Origin: Fennellomyces sp. T-0311
Lineage: Eukaryota > Mucoromycota > Mucoromycetes > Mucorales > Lichtheimiaceae
Direction: 5' to 3'
Assembly (NCBI GenBank): GCA_025266875.1
Contig: JALLLT010000039.1
Coordinates: forward strand, 362,039 to 426,038
DNA length: 64,000 bases
The position numbers and the translations under genes are program-made. Numbering within the stretch: position 1 is the first letter of the stretch; each line of letters starts with the position of its first letter. Under the pieces are notes generated by a model, which saw nothing but the letters and a program-made list of their open reading frames with translations, was not told the DNA's origin and ran no database searches. Below, piece by piece: positions 25,855 through 37,488 of the stretch.

Positions 25855-27032
25855 ATAAATCTATAGAATTCCTCAAAGTCGATATTTATACTTTCATGTA
25901 TATCACGTGTCAGTTTCATTCCTGTACTTGTAGACAGGATGATCATCGCTGTATCTAACATCGCGACCACCATTAATCTAAGATGGGCAGATATATGATA
26001 TCCACCCCGAGGCTTATCAGTTACCCACGGTTGCGCATGACAAACGCACAAGACGATAGCACAAATGGGAATCCTGATGATGCTGCTTTCCAGTTGACAA
26101 TGTTACAGTTAAACTGTTTGGAATGTCTTGCATAACACCATGCTGGCAACAGCACATGCTCGAGATAAATATAGATATCTTGTTTGTGGCCAGTTGACTT
26201 ATCACTTGCCCTTTGCGGCCCGTAACACTATTATATCCATGCGCAATGTGATACATACTTGCTGCATTGACGACTGTAGTGCTTTGTAGTGTTTACACGT
26301 ATACGCATGCGTATCGGATCGACGATCGGGTCACCGTTTTCTGCTACATACAGTGCTCTATCGGTTATCCACCGCGCCAACTGCGGCACACATTTCGAGG
26401 ACGAGCGGTCAACAAAAAAAAGCAAACGATGCATAAAGTACCCGGTGTTCGTGTGAAGCAATGTTCGACGCATATAGTAATGTACAACACAAAACATGGA
26501 AACGATGCACTTCGGCAGGCCGGAAGAACAATAAGGAGTGAACGAGATATACCATTTTCCCACGCCCATATCTTTTTTGCTTGAACGTGTTACGGCCAAC
26601 TGTCAAAAACACTACTGTTACCAACAATACGAATCTGTTGATAGGCGTTGACAACAGAGAAAGTGGCATAGTAACTGATAATACGGTACCGGAGCGAATC
26701 GTAATACAATCAAGGAAAAACCCGGTTTAGCCAAAGTAGTGAGTGTATATGAAGTCTTCACCGAGTCGGCATATTTTTATTCCCAAAGTTTTGTGTTGAA
26801 AGCACGCGCAACGTGGTCCACGGGAGAGCGGAGTCATCGATTACTTTCTATCCCGTCGATTATCGTTGCTTTCTCTTTTCACGAATCGTCTTTGATTACG
26901 GGAAACAACTATTTTTCTCTTACTGTTCTGATCAAAAAAGGCATCGATTGACCCCGCCATTCTTTTTTTTATATCTTTAATTTCCCCACTACTGTCGTTC
27001 GGAACCATTTTGCGCGTCCTGTAGCTTAAGCG
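25855..27032. other. 1.2-kb spacer, no gene seen
   Basis: Several overlapping open frames of 86-122 codons on both strands near 26230-26670 have no domain signature and look like chance frames. The end holds the carrier promoter. Confidence 0.5.
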
Positions 27033-28185
27033 ATGGGCAAGGTCGCCACATGGTACAAGGAGTTTGCGTAAGCTTTTTTTTTCCTCTTTCAAAAGAGCGC
27101 GCATTATTTTCTAATATAGAATTGTGTAGCCAAGGTCATGAAAACATTAAACATTCCATTGCAGGTGCAGGCGCCGGCATCGTGTCGTCAATCGTGACAT
27201 GCCCTCTTGATGTTGTGAAAACACGGTTGCAAAATCAGGGTAAAACGGAGCCGGGTGTCAAAGCCTACCGAGGGACAGTCGGTGAGTTTTATAAAAGCAA
27301 TGAAGGGCATAGGTAACTGACCAAGAGGGGCATAGGCACGTTGTCAAGAATATGGAACGAAGAAGGCATTCGTGGCCTTTATCGCGGGTTAGGACCTACG
27401 ATCCTCGGCTATCTTCCAACATGGGCCATCTACTTCACGGCATACGACTATTGCAAGCATCGATGGGGGAAAGAGTTTGGTATAATTCATCTCCTTGCGT
27501 GTGTGTGTGTGTGTGTGCACCATACTGATAAAGCAATGGAAAATCAGGTCCCGATAAGGAATGGATAGTTCATATTGCATCAGCCATGTCAGCAGGAGCA
27601 GCATCCACATCCATGACCAATCCGTTATGGGTGATCAAGACAAGACTTATGACACAGAACGACCGCACTGCCTACAGGTACAGAAATACCTTGGACGCGT
27701 TCATCACAATTGGCCGGCAAGAGGGGATTCGTGGATATTACAAGGGTCTTGGTTCGTCATTGTTAGGCGTAAGCCATGTGGCTGTCCAATTTCCACTTTA
27801 TGAGAAGTTAAAGACTTATTTGCGTAAGTTGCTTGCGGCTGCTTTTCTTGCGGAAAAAAAACTGAATGCTTTTGCTATAGATGCTGATACCAACTCGTCC
27901 GGATCAACGTCGATTCTTTTGGCTTCATCATTGTCTAAAATGGCAGCTAGTTGTGCAACATACCCACACGAGGTGATCCGGACTCGCCTACAAAACCAGA
28001 CACGAAAGCCATATAAATACAAAGGTATCCTTCATGCTATCAAGGTGATAGCGGCCGAAGAGGGTGTTCGTGGATTCTACAAAGGGATACCAACCAATTT
28101 GTTGCGGACGGTGCCATCGTCGGCGATGACGATTCTGACATACGAGATTTTGGTGAGGAAGCTGGATGATTTAAAGAATCTGTAG
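27033..28185 (+). CDS. mitochondrial carrier, NAD+/pyrimidine-nucleotide type (Yia6/SLC25A32-36-like)
   Basis: Five exons (27033-27067, 27130-27281, 27336-27479, 27548-27823, 27881-28185) encode 303 aa. This is the canonical three-repeat mitochondrial carrier with six membrane helices. Signatures appear once per repeat: CPLDVVKTRLQNQG, NPLWVIKTRLMTQ and YPHEVIRTRLQNQ. The P-L-W-V-I-K form in repeat 2 is typical of the NAD+/folate/pyrimidine-nucleotide carriers (yeast Yia6, Yea6, Rim2; SLC25A32/33/36). RGLYRGLGPTILGYLPTWAIYF also fits that group. It should exchange nucleotides or NAD+ across the inner mitochondrial membrane; the exact substrate is inference. Intron 3 carries a (GT)n microsatellite. 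An extra in-frame-looking acceptor (gggcatag) occurs just upstream of the one used at 27335. Confidence 0.92.
27498..27518 (+). repeat. (GT)n microsatellite in a carrier intron
   Basis: About 20 bases of alternating GT lie inside intron 3 of the mitochondrial carrier gene, between donor and acceptor. Confidence 0.85.
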
Positions 28186-28482
28186 TTTGCTTTTAATTTA
28201 AAAAAACTATGCGCTCGCAACAGAAAAAGGGACATCAATCCCTCCATGTGTACATATATTCCTTCTAGAATGTTTTCCTTTCCTTCTTTCCTTTTATAAT
28301 AACATGAAATGAGTTTCTTGCTAGTAAATACTGTACATTCTGTATTGCATTCTTGGCTAGTCGCAGAGTAATGTTCGCATTGATGCAGTATACGATTGCA
28401 GCGGCTAAACTTACTTTTTACCACGGTTCAAGTGTTACCGTACCCTTAAATAGGCTGAGTTCCTTCTGCCGAGGTCATCTGT

Positions 28483-28643
28483 ACACTGCAAATAATTTTG
28501 ATGGTTGAAAGTGGTTAAAATGGTTAAACATAAGCTTTTAACCACTTGTACTGCCATTTTTAGTAACTTAAGCGGTTAAAAAGCTTATGTTTAACCACTT
28601 CGAAAAATTATTCACCAAAATTCACCAAAATTATTTGCAGTGT
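28483..28643. mobile_element. 161-bp hairpin MITE
   Basis: Perfect 18-bp terminal inverted repeats start ACACTGCAAATAATTTTG at 28483 and end with the reverse complement at 28643. A second internal inverted repeat of about 30 bp, built on TGGTTAAACATAAGC and its complement, lies near 28517-28603. The element is non-coding and could fold into a near-complete hairpin. A clear target-site duplication is not visible, so the superfamily cannot be assigned. Confidence 0.75.
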
Positions 28644-28644
28644 G

Positions 28645-28901
28645 TGACATTGGCGAGCTAAAGCGTCTAAAGATTGCGCGCGTCATGTACGCTGTTTTCA
28701 TGGGAGTTATGGCCAATAGCATGGTGCCCATCCTACTTGTCTCTCTGTTCTACGTACCAGCCCAATGTGCGTATTATTGGATTGAATTTTTTCGTAAGTA
28801 ACTACTACCTATTCCTTTTCTATGATTTCACCCGCCTAATTGATCCAATAGTAGAAGCACACACATGCATAGATGATATGTTTGAGTACGCAACATTGTA
28901 A
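28645..28901 (+). other. possible small membrane ORF or truncated gene 3' end
   Basis: An open frame directly after the MITE reads through two hydrophobic stretches (MYAVFMGVMANSMVPILL and VSLFYVPAQCAYYWIEFF). It ends at a consensus donor (ttcgtaagt, 28794) and joins an acceptor at 28851 in frame to a short terminal exon that stops at 28901. From the ATG at 28685 the product would be 52 aa. It may be a small membrane protein, or the 3' end of a gene whose upstream part was lost at the MITE. I do not recognise a family. Confidence 0.3.
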
Positions 28902-28999
28902 ACATGTCATATAACTAAAGAGAACCGATTATGCTTTATATTATGTGTAGGTTTTCTCATCTGATGCCTCTTTATATACAGCATCGTATCTATGGTAAG

Positions 29000-29227
29000 C
29001 TAGGCTGGCAGTATAGCGCAGTCTTTATAGCAGTCCTTATGCTTTAAGGGACATTCAAGCAACGTTCCAGGTTTAGGCCCAGGGGTGTCTTTCCCGGACA
29101 TTCTTGAGTCATCATCCCCATCAGCAGTAATATCGTGTTGAACAGCCCCAGACGATGATTGAGTCGACGTTACTGAGATAAGTCCCGCGGCGGAAACGAG
29201 GAGAGCAGGAACAGCAGAAAACTTCAT
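29000..29227 (-). CDS. small secreted Cys-containing protein
   Basis: Single exon of 75 aa. The chosen start (ATG at 29227) begins MKFSAVPALLVSAAGLISVTS, a classic Sec signal peptide with n-region Lys, a hydrophobic core and small residues at the cleavage site. The mature part is short, acidic in the middle (DGDDDS) and ends with CPLKHKDCYKDC plus a short tail. Three Cys are present in the mature part. An upstream in-frame ATG (29278) would put 17 polar residues ahead of the signal peptide and is less likely. An AT-rich TATA-like element lies about 100 bases upstream on the minus strand. It could be an effector-like or cell-surface peptide; no family recognised. Confidence 0.55.
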   Translation of the reverse strand: MKFSAVPALLVSAAGLISVTSTQSSSGAVQHDITADGDDDSRMSGKDTPGPKPGTLLECPLKHKDCYKDCAILPA

Positions 29228-29278
29228 CGTAGTGAGTAATTTAAATTGCGAGGGCATGCGTGAATGGAAAGCGAGCAA

Positions 29279-31163
29279 AAGAGTCTAACACTTTATGTTT
29301 ACGAAATCCTCGCGTGCACTATAAATATATCTTGGGAATAAGCGCGTGCATCACAATGCACTCAATTTGCTTACGTACAGCGTTTTAAGTAAGAATGTAT
29401 AGTGAACGATATAAAGGTTGATACGTTGTTTCCAAGAGTTAGCGCTTTTTTTGAAAGTGTTGAGCGAGGCTAGAGCTAGTAGAGTAGGTATCCATACAAT
29501 GATATTGCATCTGTCGTTTCAACAAAAAAAAGGCTTTTATATATCGACCATTACACAATCTAACTTAAAACACTGTATACACAATTTTCTCTTTTTCGGT
29601 GATCGTCACTGAGAGCACTTAAATTCTTATTTAAGATGCTGTGTAAGCACTTTTATTCACTAGGGAACTGTGGAATCTTCATTTAAACTGGCCCAAGACT
29701 TAGATCATGCTCGAAGGATGACCAAGAACTGTTACTAATATTACCGTTTCCGCTCCTTCAATATATGTGCGCCGCAAGCATACGTGCCATGTAAGATTAT
29801 GCATGATACGTATCCAAGCCGACATTTCTTTTATGTTTTTTGTATGTCTTGAACATTATATAAAAAAGCCGGCAATAGAACAAATTCACGCACCAGACAA
29901 TGTCGATTGGTATATTACGCTTCTTCGTCGAGTTTCTTTATAATCAGCACCAGACTCAGTTCGAGGAAATGCTGCGAGAAAAAGAAAGGTGTGCATGAAT
30001 AAGCACAGTTTTTACACCTAGTCATGTTACATGGAACTTTTTCTAAAATGCCTGCCCAAAGAAAGTGCGATGCGTATTTTGAAGGTAGCACTATCAATAA
30101 CTAAATCTTTCAAGGCTGTCAAAACTACCAAAAGGAAAAGCGAGAAGACTTGGACAAATGAAGCAAAATGCCGTATTGAGTAGCTTCTTCAAGGGGAGGC
30201 TAAAGAAGCTGGCAGAATGATCTTGTTGAATGCTTAATTTGGGCTCACCACACAGTAGTGACCGGTTAAAAAAGCAACAGCCAGATGTTCAGCATATCAT
30301 GACAGAGTGCGTCCGTCTCTCATTGACAACGGGGATTAACAATTACTATATAACAAACATAGGAAGAAGCGAATCTTTCGGTTTCAATGCTTGGTTAACG
30401 CATTTACTGCAAGTAGACACCGACATTAGCACCTTCTGTTACAAAATTCTGAATTTCTCACACCGCCACAAAGGAAATGCCACCATCTTCCCGATAGACT
30501 TGAAGCGGCACATATATTCTATGAACTCCTGGATTTGATATGCGCAGGCCTAGAAGTATGCGTGGGACTCGGATGAGATTAACGTACCACTAACATGGTT
30601 TTGTTTCTGACGGCTATTGTTTAGAATACCAATGCAAACAAGACCAAAAGGATAAAAACTGAGTTTCAGATATGAAGTGAAGCGTTGAATTATCCAAGAA
30701 TGGGGACGCCTAAGCATGCTTGGCAATCCAAGTTGTCGGTATATTATATTACGGATATATCAAGATTATATCACGCATTAATTTGTGATTCACATCATGG
30801 GCATGTATCTTATATCGATGATTGAAGCTTTAATGATAACAATACCGTCACCAATGGAAAATAGTACACCGTATCTAATGGAACTTGATACCACTTATAA
30901 CATATTGCGACTATTTCATATGTACTATACAATTGGTCATGACAAACAACGAAATCTCTTAATCGTTTCCCCATTCCAAAGTCCATCGCGCCATTTAATG
31001 GCTTTAAAGTGCTCGTATCGAAGCCATTACTACCGAATCGTAAATTTAAATACGGAAATACAATTAAAAATGTACATTTTATTACATGTAGGGCATATAT
31101 ACTAAAGTCTGTATACAGGACCTGCTGCTATACAAGCAAAATATTTATCTAGTAAGTAGGTAA
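29279..31163. other. 1.9-kb spacer with coding-like debris
   Basis: An ATG at 29899 opens 30 codons (MSIGILRFFVEFLYNQHQTQ...) about 40 bases after a tatataaaa box. A basic stretch (ITKSFKAVKTTKRKSEKTWTN...) continues in another frame to about 30180. An in-frame stop and uncertain splicing make this a likely relic. Open frames at 30230-30538 and 30785-31105 have no signature. Confidence 0.4.
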
Positions 31164-33138
31164 TTAGGCTTCGAATTCTTTTTCCTTCTTGTTGGCGTTC
31201 TTGACGTCTGTTTCCTCATACGCCTTCTTTTGTTCATCGGTACGACCAATGGCATCTTCTTCAACATCGGTACGATCTCGTTTGTAATGGCAAGCGTAGA
31301 GGAGGATACTGCAGGTAATAGCAGCACCGCAAATACCCGTGTACATCCAAGTGAGTTTGGGATCCACAGTAACAGATACCAAAGCGAAAGCAAGGATAGA
31401 GGCAAAGCAGTTGGTCAGCAAGTAGAGAGCCATGACGATAGACTTCATTGATTCAGGGGCCTTCTTGTATGCATACTCCATACCAGTGACGTTGGCGAAG
31501 ATTTCGGACAAGGCAACAAAGAAGTACGAGGGGATCTGATAGGCGGCCGAAACCCAGTTCTGGCCTTCGGGATGATCAAAGTATGGGGGGCTGGCATAAA
31601 TCTTGGCCTGGATACCGGCAGTATAACCCATGGCAACGGAAGCAAAGAAGAAACCGATAGAGATACGGAGGATAGGGCCAGGAGAAAGGTTAAATCGACG
31701 AAGGGTAGGATAGATCACATATTCAAAGAGCGGAACCAAAATAATCAAAGAGATGGGATCGATGTTTTGCATGATATCATTGGGGACGTTGCCGGTCAAC
31801 ATGGTACTGGCTTGCGAGATAAGGTTGTTGGTAATTTGGGCGTAACAGAGCCAGAAAATGGGGAACCAACAAAAGATAACGCAGGCACGCAGAGCACGTC
31901 TCAGTTCATCAACAAAAACGTCATCGTGAGTGACTTTGGCGGCAATATCAGGATGTGTCAGAGCCAAATTCGAAGGCTTGCATGCCTCCAAACCACCCTT
32001 GACCTTGAACATGGAGAGCCAGAGTAGTCGTCCAGCTTCGAGAAAGACTGAACCACGCGGTGGGGCCTGGACGTACCGCTTACGACCGAGAACGACAACG
32101 CAGATGCAGGGGACGAACATGCAGGTGGGTAGGAGGTAGGCTGGCCAGAAACCAACGTTCTTTTCTAGTTCGGTGGTAGCAATGGCGGAAAGTGAGCCAA
32201 TGTTGATACCCCTATAGCTTCTACGTTAGAATGGTGCACCTTTTTTTGGAGTAAATTTTGCTTTTTACCAGTAGAACATGTTGAAAATTTTTGTGTAGGT
32301 TGCTTGGGGTGTGACGATCACACGGTTACCATTCTTGAGCGTTTTTACGTATGGGCTGCGACTACGGTACTGTTCGGCGACAAGAGGAGAGACATTGGCT
32401 TTGATGCCTCCAGTGCCGAGACCAATGATGATGATGGAAACGATATAACCGGGGAATGCACTGCCGTGTGCAATGGCGGAAGGAATGGCGGTACAGGTAA
32501 GAATGAGAAGGCCGACAAAATAAATGATACTAAAGTAGAGAATGGCTTTGTATTTGCCCAAGTACTGATCAGCAATGACGGCACCGATAATCTATTTGAT
32601 ACGCTGTTAGATAAAAAAAATTGCTTTTTTGTTTTGGTTGATATAATAAGAAACTCACAGGAGTAACATAGCACCAGAACCTATTTGGTTATTAAAGAGA
32701 AAAATGTGAGCAAATTCTCAATGAAAGTAATGTGTCTACTTACTGGAAGAAGGTAGTCAGAGCAGTGGCAGTCTGATGACCTTTTCCCATCGCACCGGGC
32801 TGCTGGGCAGGATCTTTATAATCAAGTTAGCTACTTGATCCCAAATGTAAGGGTACTTTTGGTGCCTTACATTCGCCTGGATCTGGGTATTGGATATAGT
32901 TTTGGAAAGGACCACTCAAACCGTAGTAAGTGAAACGTTCGCAAAACTCGATGAGGATGACCAGATACGCCGTGATAGGAACAGAGTCAGGAACTTCACG
33001 CAAGTTCTTCCAATCTTCTTCGGTCGGCTCCGGACCTAGGTGTTCATCCTTGGGGGATTGTTCCAAGGATTCAGACAAACTGTAATGGTCGATTTGCTGC
33101 TCCTTCTCGGCCGCTGGTCGCTCGACTTTTTCATCCAT
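31164..33138 (-). CDS. PTR2: proton-coupled oligopeptide transporter (POT/PTR2)
   Basis: Five exons (32871-33138, 32744-32813, 32659-32680, 32269-32591, 31164-32211) encode 576 aa. This MFS-fold plasma membrane symporter imports di/tripeptides with protons. Motif 1, EFCERFTYYG, is the ExxER(F/Y) proton-coupling motif. GLGTGGIKANVSPLVAEQY is the PTR2 signature. EIFANVTGMEYAYKKAPESMKSIVMALYLLTN is the conserved C-terminal family block. Both termini are acidic and cytosolic, as usual. Exon 3 is only 22 nt and codes for the conserved FWCYVTP segment between the first helices. The promoter side is C/T-poor with A/T runs. Confidence 0.96.
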
Positions 33139-36100
33139 CGGAGTAATGTTGTTGGAAAGAGGAGGGAAGAGTCAAGTCCAACAGATAGATAAATACGATA
33201 TTTTTTTTTTCGGAGGACACGAAGGCGGGAAGAAAAAAGGCGGACTGGGAGCGGGACGCTTTTTTTTCCATTTTTGAAACAGATACGGCCAGCAATCCCG
33301 TTTCTTCGCCACACCCCTTTCCATTCATCTAGTCGAATTTTGTATTCGTCTACATCAAGTTTGAGTTAAAATAGTGCTTAATAGCCTTTTTTCTTGTTCT
33401 TACTTTCCTGTTTATAAAGTATCAAGGGTCCTGTCAGTCGGCATATGACCGTTTTCAGCTTAAATTCTTCAAATAAGGTAATAAAAAAACATCATCGGTT
33501 GGTTCACCGTGGGAAAGTGAATTTAGCCGCCGATTTCTGTTTTCCAGCTGCTGAGTTACTTTGAAAGCGTTTATTTAAGTACAAACGCGAGTTTGGGAAC
33601 TGGATAATCTACTGTTGCACATGACCAACTTTGCTAAAGAGAAATCCAATTAAACTTCATGCTTTTATTTGTAAAAAGTGGCTCAAAATCGCACATTTTT
33701 GAAGCATTAACGACCGTGGAAAAATTATTCCTAATCCGGATGGTGACACACCAAGGAAGGTAAATTATATAATAGAAACGGTGTATTTTTCTTCATATCT
33801 TATCATATTATGACTATTGGCCAATAAGCTTCTTGCGGGTTGTCAGGGTCCGATCCAGATCGAACGTTGGGCCAATTAAGTTTTGCTCGCGAATTTGTTT
33901 GGGAGAGTGAAACGAAATCCATCTCCGATACCTTCTGCCGGTATTCCTTCGTCGATTGGTAAAAGAGATAGTCTAAAGTATCAAACAATCTTCCAGGGTT
34001 CAATTGTTCGTAATCCGCATTAATGATTTTAAATCGCAGCATTGATCGAACACAATCGTGTTTTCGGATGGCATGTCGTTGTTGATTTTAAGCACGCATG
34101 ATATATAATACAATCCAAAGAATCCCATAGTACCACCATGGTTTAATGAGCTATTGGGTGCCAAGCTACAATTATCAAAGATATATCTGTACAGGGTCTA
34201 TACTTGTCGATGCAATCTCATGATTTGAACAATTATAATTTCTCTTTTGCGGTTTGGTCAGCGGAAAAACTATGTACAGCAAATACCCGCGGATTACTGG
34301 CCGTGGTCGAACGCCCCTATGGGATTAATAATCGTCTGTTTCATCATGTGTGATCGGAGTGATGCTACAGCGTATCCGCTTATCACGTACATAAGTGAAC
34401 AGATTAAGATTCCCAGTGCAAAATGGGACGGGGACATTGTACGTTGTTATGGGTGTCTCAATGTGGGATATAAAGTAAGTAACTATATTTATCAATGAAA
34501 TGTCCACTGTATAGAACAGCACAAAAAAGTTTTTAGTAGATGTTTTATCCATTCTACCACGAAATGCTACGCTTCTTGTCAAACTTAACAGGACTTTTGC
34601 TAGAACTTCTGTTAGTGTATACGACTAGTTCCACCAAACAAAAACAACATGAAGTTGTTGGTAATATCCACGTCATGAAAGAGTAAAGCAAAATATCAAA
34701 GATAAAAGTAGCCGCGTTTCCATTCTAGGAAAAAATTCACTTGTATAGGTAACATCTTGACAGATGCCAAGCCAGATTGAACTACAAAACTGACGTGTGC
34801 TATCCGTTATAGGCAATTAAGCCGTGCTTGAAGCGCACTTGTAGGTTTCTCGAAAGTCAGCTTGTCTGTTATCTTGTACCATTCCCAGATAATTGGGTGT
34901 AAGGTTTAAGTTGCGTGAAGATAATTAGTGCAGGCAAAGAGTCACACGTACGGAACTAAGACCGCACGTAGCACTAAGCACACTCGAACCATATTCTACG
35001 GTATACTATAGCATGTGATTACCCGGGGTTTGCTTACGCATTTTAAAAATTTTGTAATGTTATTATTGTCAACGACCATCTCTCAAGGAACATTGAATAT
35101 GACACGTGAGAGTCGCACCTCACAAAGCTCAAACCGAAGGCGATTTTTCTTTATTACGGCACAATCTATCGGGGTCCAGCATCTACCTACGTATCTATTT
35201 GGCTAGCGCAAGAGTAGATTGAAGCATATACACGCTATATTTCATGGAACGGTATGCTAATTCGTACTTTGTTTACGTATCTCGTTACAGTATCGGATAT
35301 TTCTGTTTGGTTATACCCACGCCCTTTCACCGCGCGATGTGAATTTCGTGCGTTTGAGCTATTTTCTAAAAAAATATATTACTTCCAATAAGCCGAGGAG
35401 AAAGCAGCACGTACACGCCAGTTTGTATCCTTGAATATGTTGCAGTGCCACTTCAGAGGGTTTCACACAAGGCAATATTAAATTATTTGCAGCAGGTGAC
35501 ATCCATTACGAGAATTACTGGGGGTTTTCGTTACAGATTCTCTGGGGTACGAACGATAGTATAGCGTTCTGTCCATCAGGAAAGCAGCAAGAAACATATA
35601 CCAGGCTGGTAAATTTATACCCGGTCACCTTTTTTCTCTGCGGAAATTTTATTTATACAGCGACAGATGTGGTGCATGACATTAGTAAAATTTCGCGTAG
35701 TACGTAAGTACGTTGCTGACAGAAAGTAGGGTACGGCAGGCGTCTACTGTAATACACTCCTATCTAATGTGTCTGTAGTTGAAAAGATATAGTATATTTG
35801 GGATAGAAGGTTTATAAAACTGCTGCTATAAGGTTTCCTTCGTATGGTGCCATTGATATACCATACAATTAAAGGACATTTCTTCTGCTCTCGATTTTAG
35901 GAGTAATATGCTATGGATCGTTGTTTTTATAGCTGAGAAAGTTATCCTTGGCCCTTGCCATTAAGATATCACCATGCGCTATCCAGAATCTTTTCTTCCT
36001 TGCGAAAAGTGGAACCGAAGTATTCTTCAGATTTGTCGGTGTGGTTGATCGCTCAAAGTATACCCATACTTTAACGTAGCACTACAACTTTTGTACGGTC

Positions 36101-37488
36101 TACAACTCGTTCGGGGAGACCAAACAAATGCAGGTATTTAATCAGAGACACCTTTTGACTAGAAATAACGAATACTTGATCGCTGTCATCTATAATATAG
36201 ATATATTATATAGGTGATGGCAATAGTATCACTGGTTAGAACATAGTGAGCGAGCACCCAGTTACCGATGGTAACTTTTTGATGAACATTCTGAAAATTG
36301 TCCGAGACCTCCTGCCGAACCGACTAAATAGTTACCGTCACCGTCACCGTCGTTGGAAACATATCATGGTACGCGTACAACGAATATCGTATAGGACGAC
36401 GTAAAAAGTTGCTGTATATCGTGTGTTTGTTTTTTATGGTAATGAGCGGGAGCTGGTTGGTAGAGGGAGGGATTGAAGCAAGCACGAGGCCAGAGGGAGC
36501 AGAAGCCATCAGATTAATCGGCTCCTCGATGAAAATGAGATTATTTCATTTGAGCTCCTGTTCTATACACCCAATATACTAACCTACTGGCTAATGTGGC
36601 AGTGTAAAGTCAAATTTGGGGCTAAAATTATATATACCCACAGTGGCTGTTGCAGTGAAACCAATAATCCGTAGATCTCGTGATATAAGTCTAGACATAA
36701 TAATAGTGGCAGGTTGATGCTCTTCATTCAACCTAGACAACAGCAAATACTAGCGATCAAGTGAAGTGAGCCAACATACAGAGGTAACGTGATAAGAAGA
36801 TGAGTATATTTACTTGGGTCGTAGGTCCGGTCACCCATTCGTTCTGGGAAGTATAAGGTAGACAAACAGTTACGATTGCCGCTCGGTTATCGTCGTATGG
36901 GAATTATCAGCGATACATAGTGCTCAAAAGATGCCATCTATCAGAACAATGACGTTCTCAGATTACAATGCCGCTTAGGTTTTTGTATTACATTACAGAA
37001 GCGAAAGCATTGTTGTGTGCAAGAAATGCTCTCCTAAAGTTGGACTGTGCCATAGTTGAATGAATGCATGTGAAGCCACGGTACTGTCAGAATGGCTAAA
37101 TTTAGGATATTTTTTTAAAGATACCGATGTAGCTCTATGCAGCAGTGGCTGCCATACATTGTATGCAGTAACCCTAGCATTGACACTACAAGATGAGCCC
37201 CACAGTCCTACGTAGTACAATATAACGCCATGTTAATATTTCTACCTCATTACCTTCGCCGTTGGTGTTCCAAGGGTTGGGTCACGCATCGTAATTGTAT
37301 GCGCAAGCTGTAGGCGCGAGTCAGCAATCAGAATTGGTAACGACAGCAATGGTTAGTCTAGGCGCAACTCTGTTTGAGGAGCGCAGGATGAAACAGCTGC
37401 GCGTTTGAATCTGTTGGATCTCCGAATACAGGAAGTCGCCCTTGTCTCGAACCACCTGACTTGGCTTTGTTCCTTACCTTCCTCAACC
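33139..37488. other. 4.3-kb gene-poor region
   Basis: No multi-exon gene could be assembled. The best single open frame is on minus at 33803-34042 (see separate entry). A plus frame (34247-34498) ends at a gtaagt donor but has no partner exon I can follow. An AT palindrome (ctataatata/tatattatag type) sits near 36188-36215 and a (ACCGTC)n microsatellite near 36331-36350. The last ~150 bases contain AT-poor leader sequence of the AP-3 delta gene. Confidence 0.5.
33803..34042 (-). other. orphan ORF, possible gene 3' end or relic
   Basis: This is a 79-codon open frame with ordinary protein-like composition (YEQLNPGRLFDTLDYLFYQ, DPDNPQEAYWPI). The frame stays open at least 20 codons upstream of the first ATG, so this may be the last exon of a gene whose 5' part is lost or unrecognised. 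No family identified. Confidence 0.25.

Noticed and set aside
26230..26670. Overlapping 86-122 codon frames on both strands
   Set aside because: Mutually overlapping, no domains and no splice signals in support.
34247..34498. Open frame ending at a gtaagt donor
   Set aside because: No downstream exon could be joined in frame; weak resemblance to a transposase N-terminal domain was not convincing.
36320..36350. Short ACCGTC tandem repeat as a CRISPR or regulatory array
   Set aside because: Only about three units, an ordinary microsatellite; CRISPR arrays are not expected in a fungal nuclear genome.
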